From: Saccoglossus kowalevskii
Lineage: Eukaryota > Hemichordata > Enteropneusta > Harrimaniidae
Direction: 5' to 3'
NCBI RefSeq assembly: GCF_000003605.2
Contig: NW_003142304.1
Span: 515,188-553,262 of the forward strand
Length of the DNA: 38,075 bases
Each line of letters begins with the position of its first letter. Positions within the stretch are counted from its first letter, which is position 1. Of this stretch, positions 37,986 to 38,075 are shown piece after piece. Below the pieces are notes generated by a model that was not told the origin of the DNA, ran no database searches, and saw only the letters and a program-made list of their open reading frames with translations. A program made the position numbers and the translations under genes.

Positions 37986-38075
37986 ACAATTACCGTACTG
38001 ATAGGACCAATACCGACTATTTATCACCTTCGATTAATGAATGCATGGTAAACAAAGCCCCGGTAACTGATCGGC

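Larger units (their letters stand above)
31831..38075 (+). other. Downstream BK intron (inferred), no exon recognised
   Basis: The exon ending at 31830 stops inside a codon, so the gene continues, but no stretch matching the rest of RCK1 was seen. Features: a perfect 18-bp palindrome GTTAATTAATTAATTAAC (32381-32398), a degenerate CATATTTGGAAG repeat (34533-34672), an AATAG microsatellite (34962-34989), poly-A (36025-36050), the 39-bp array (36567-37110), a GTTTT run (37762-37800) and the 20-bp GC-rich array (37864-37985). Other parts are AT-rich and unremarkable. Confidence 0.65.

Overview
The window is AT-rich (roughly two thirds A+T by eye), intron-dominated animal DNA. It carries the middle part of one spliced gene on the + strand, the large-conductance calcium-activated potassium channel (BK, Slo1, KCNMA1). 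Twelve exons can be placed by GT-AG splice sites, reading phase and protein match. They run from 5990 to 31830 and encode 462 residues plus two bases without a stop, covering S1 through the pore and S6 into RCK1. The N-terminal part (S0 and the S0-S1 linker) and everything after the end of RCK1 (the heme motif, RCK2, the calcium bowl and the C-terminus) were not found here and should lie outside the window. Several residues look vertebrate-like rather than arthropod-like, such as the NYHPKIR and DTWQKHYL stretches. With the repeat types, this suggests a marine invertebrate deuterostome, possibly a hemichordate, but the species cannot be fixed from this sequence.

Layout: 1-5989 is upstream intron with two small inverted-repeat elements. 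5990-8854 holds the S1, S2 and S3/S4-start exons. 8855-15135 is a 6.3 kb intron almost filled by repeats, including a 58-bp minisatellite and a 1.4 kb element with terminal inverted repeats. 15136-19775 holds the S4-S5, pore and S6 exons. 20647-24703 holds most RCK1 exons, with a 157-bp tandem array and a 617-base assembly gap in one intron. 24704-30576 is a 5.9 kb intron containing a candidate 128-codon cassette exon. 30577-31830 holds two further RCK1 exons. 31831-38075 has no recognisable exon; it ends in a 39-bp tandem array and a GC-rich 20-bp array.

The most interesting coding observation is the cassette at 25448-25831. It is open throughout and multiple-of-three in length, with phase 0 at both ends, so it could be included between the exons ending at 24703 and starting at 30577 without shifting the frame. 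It would put a serine-rich, cysteine-free segment with a basic amphipathic tail between two parts of the RCK1 calcium site. A second observation is that two residues of the mammalian Mg2+ site (human N172 and E399) are changed to Thr and Gln.

The repeats are mostly short non-autonomous DNA elements and tandem arrays. At least three families share one build: a GC-rich hairpin head, a short simple-repeat tract, then an AT-rich degenerate tandem body. No RNA gene, CRISPR array, retrovirus-like element or second protein-coding gene could be supported.
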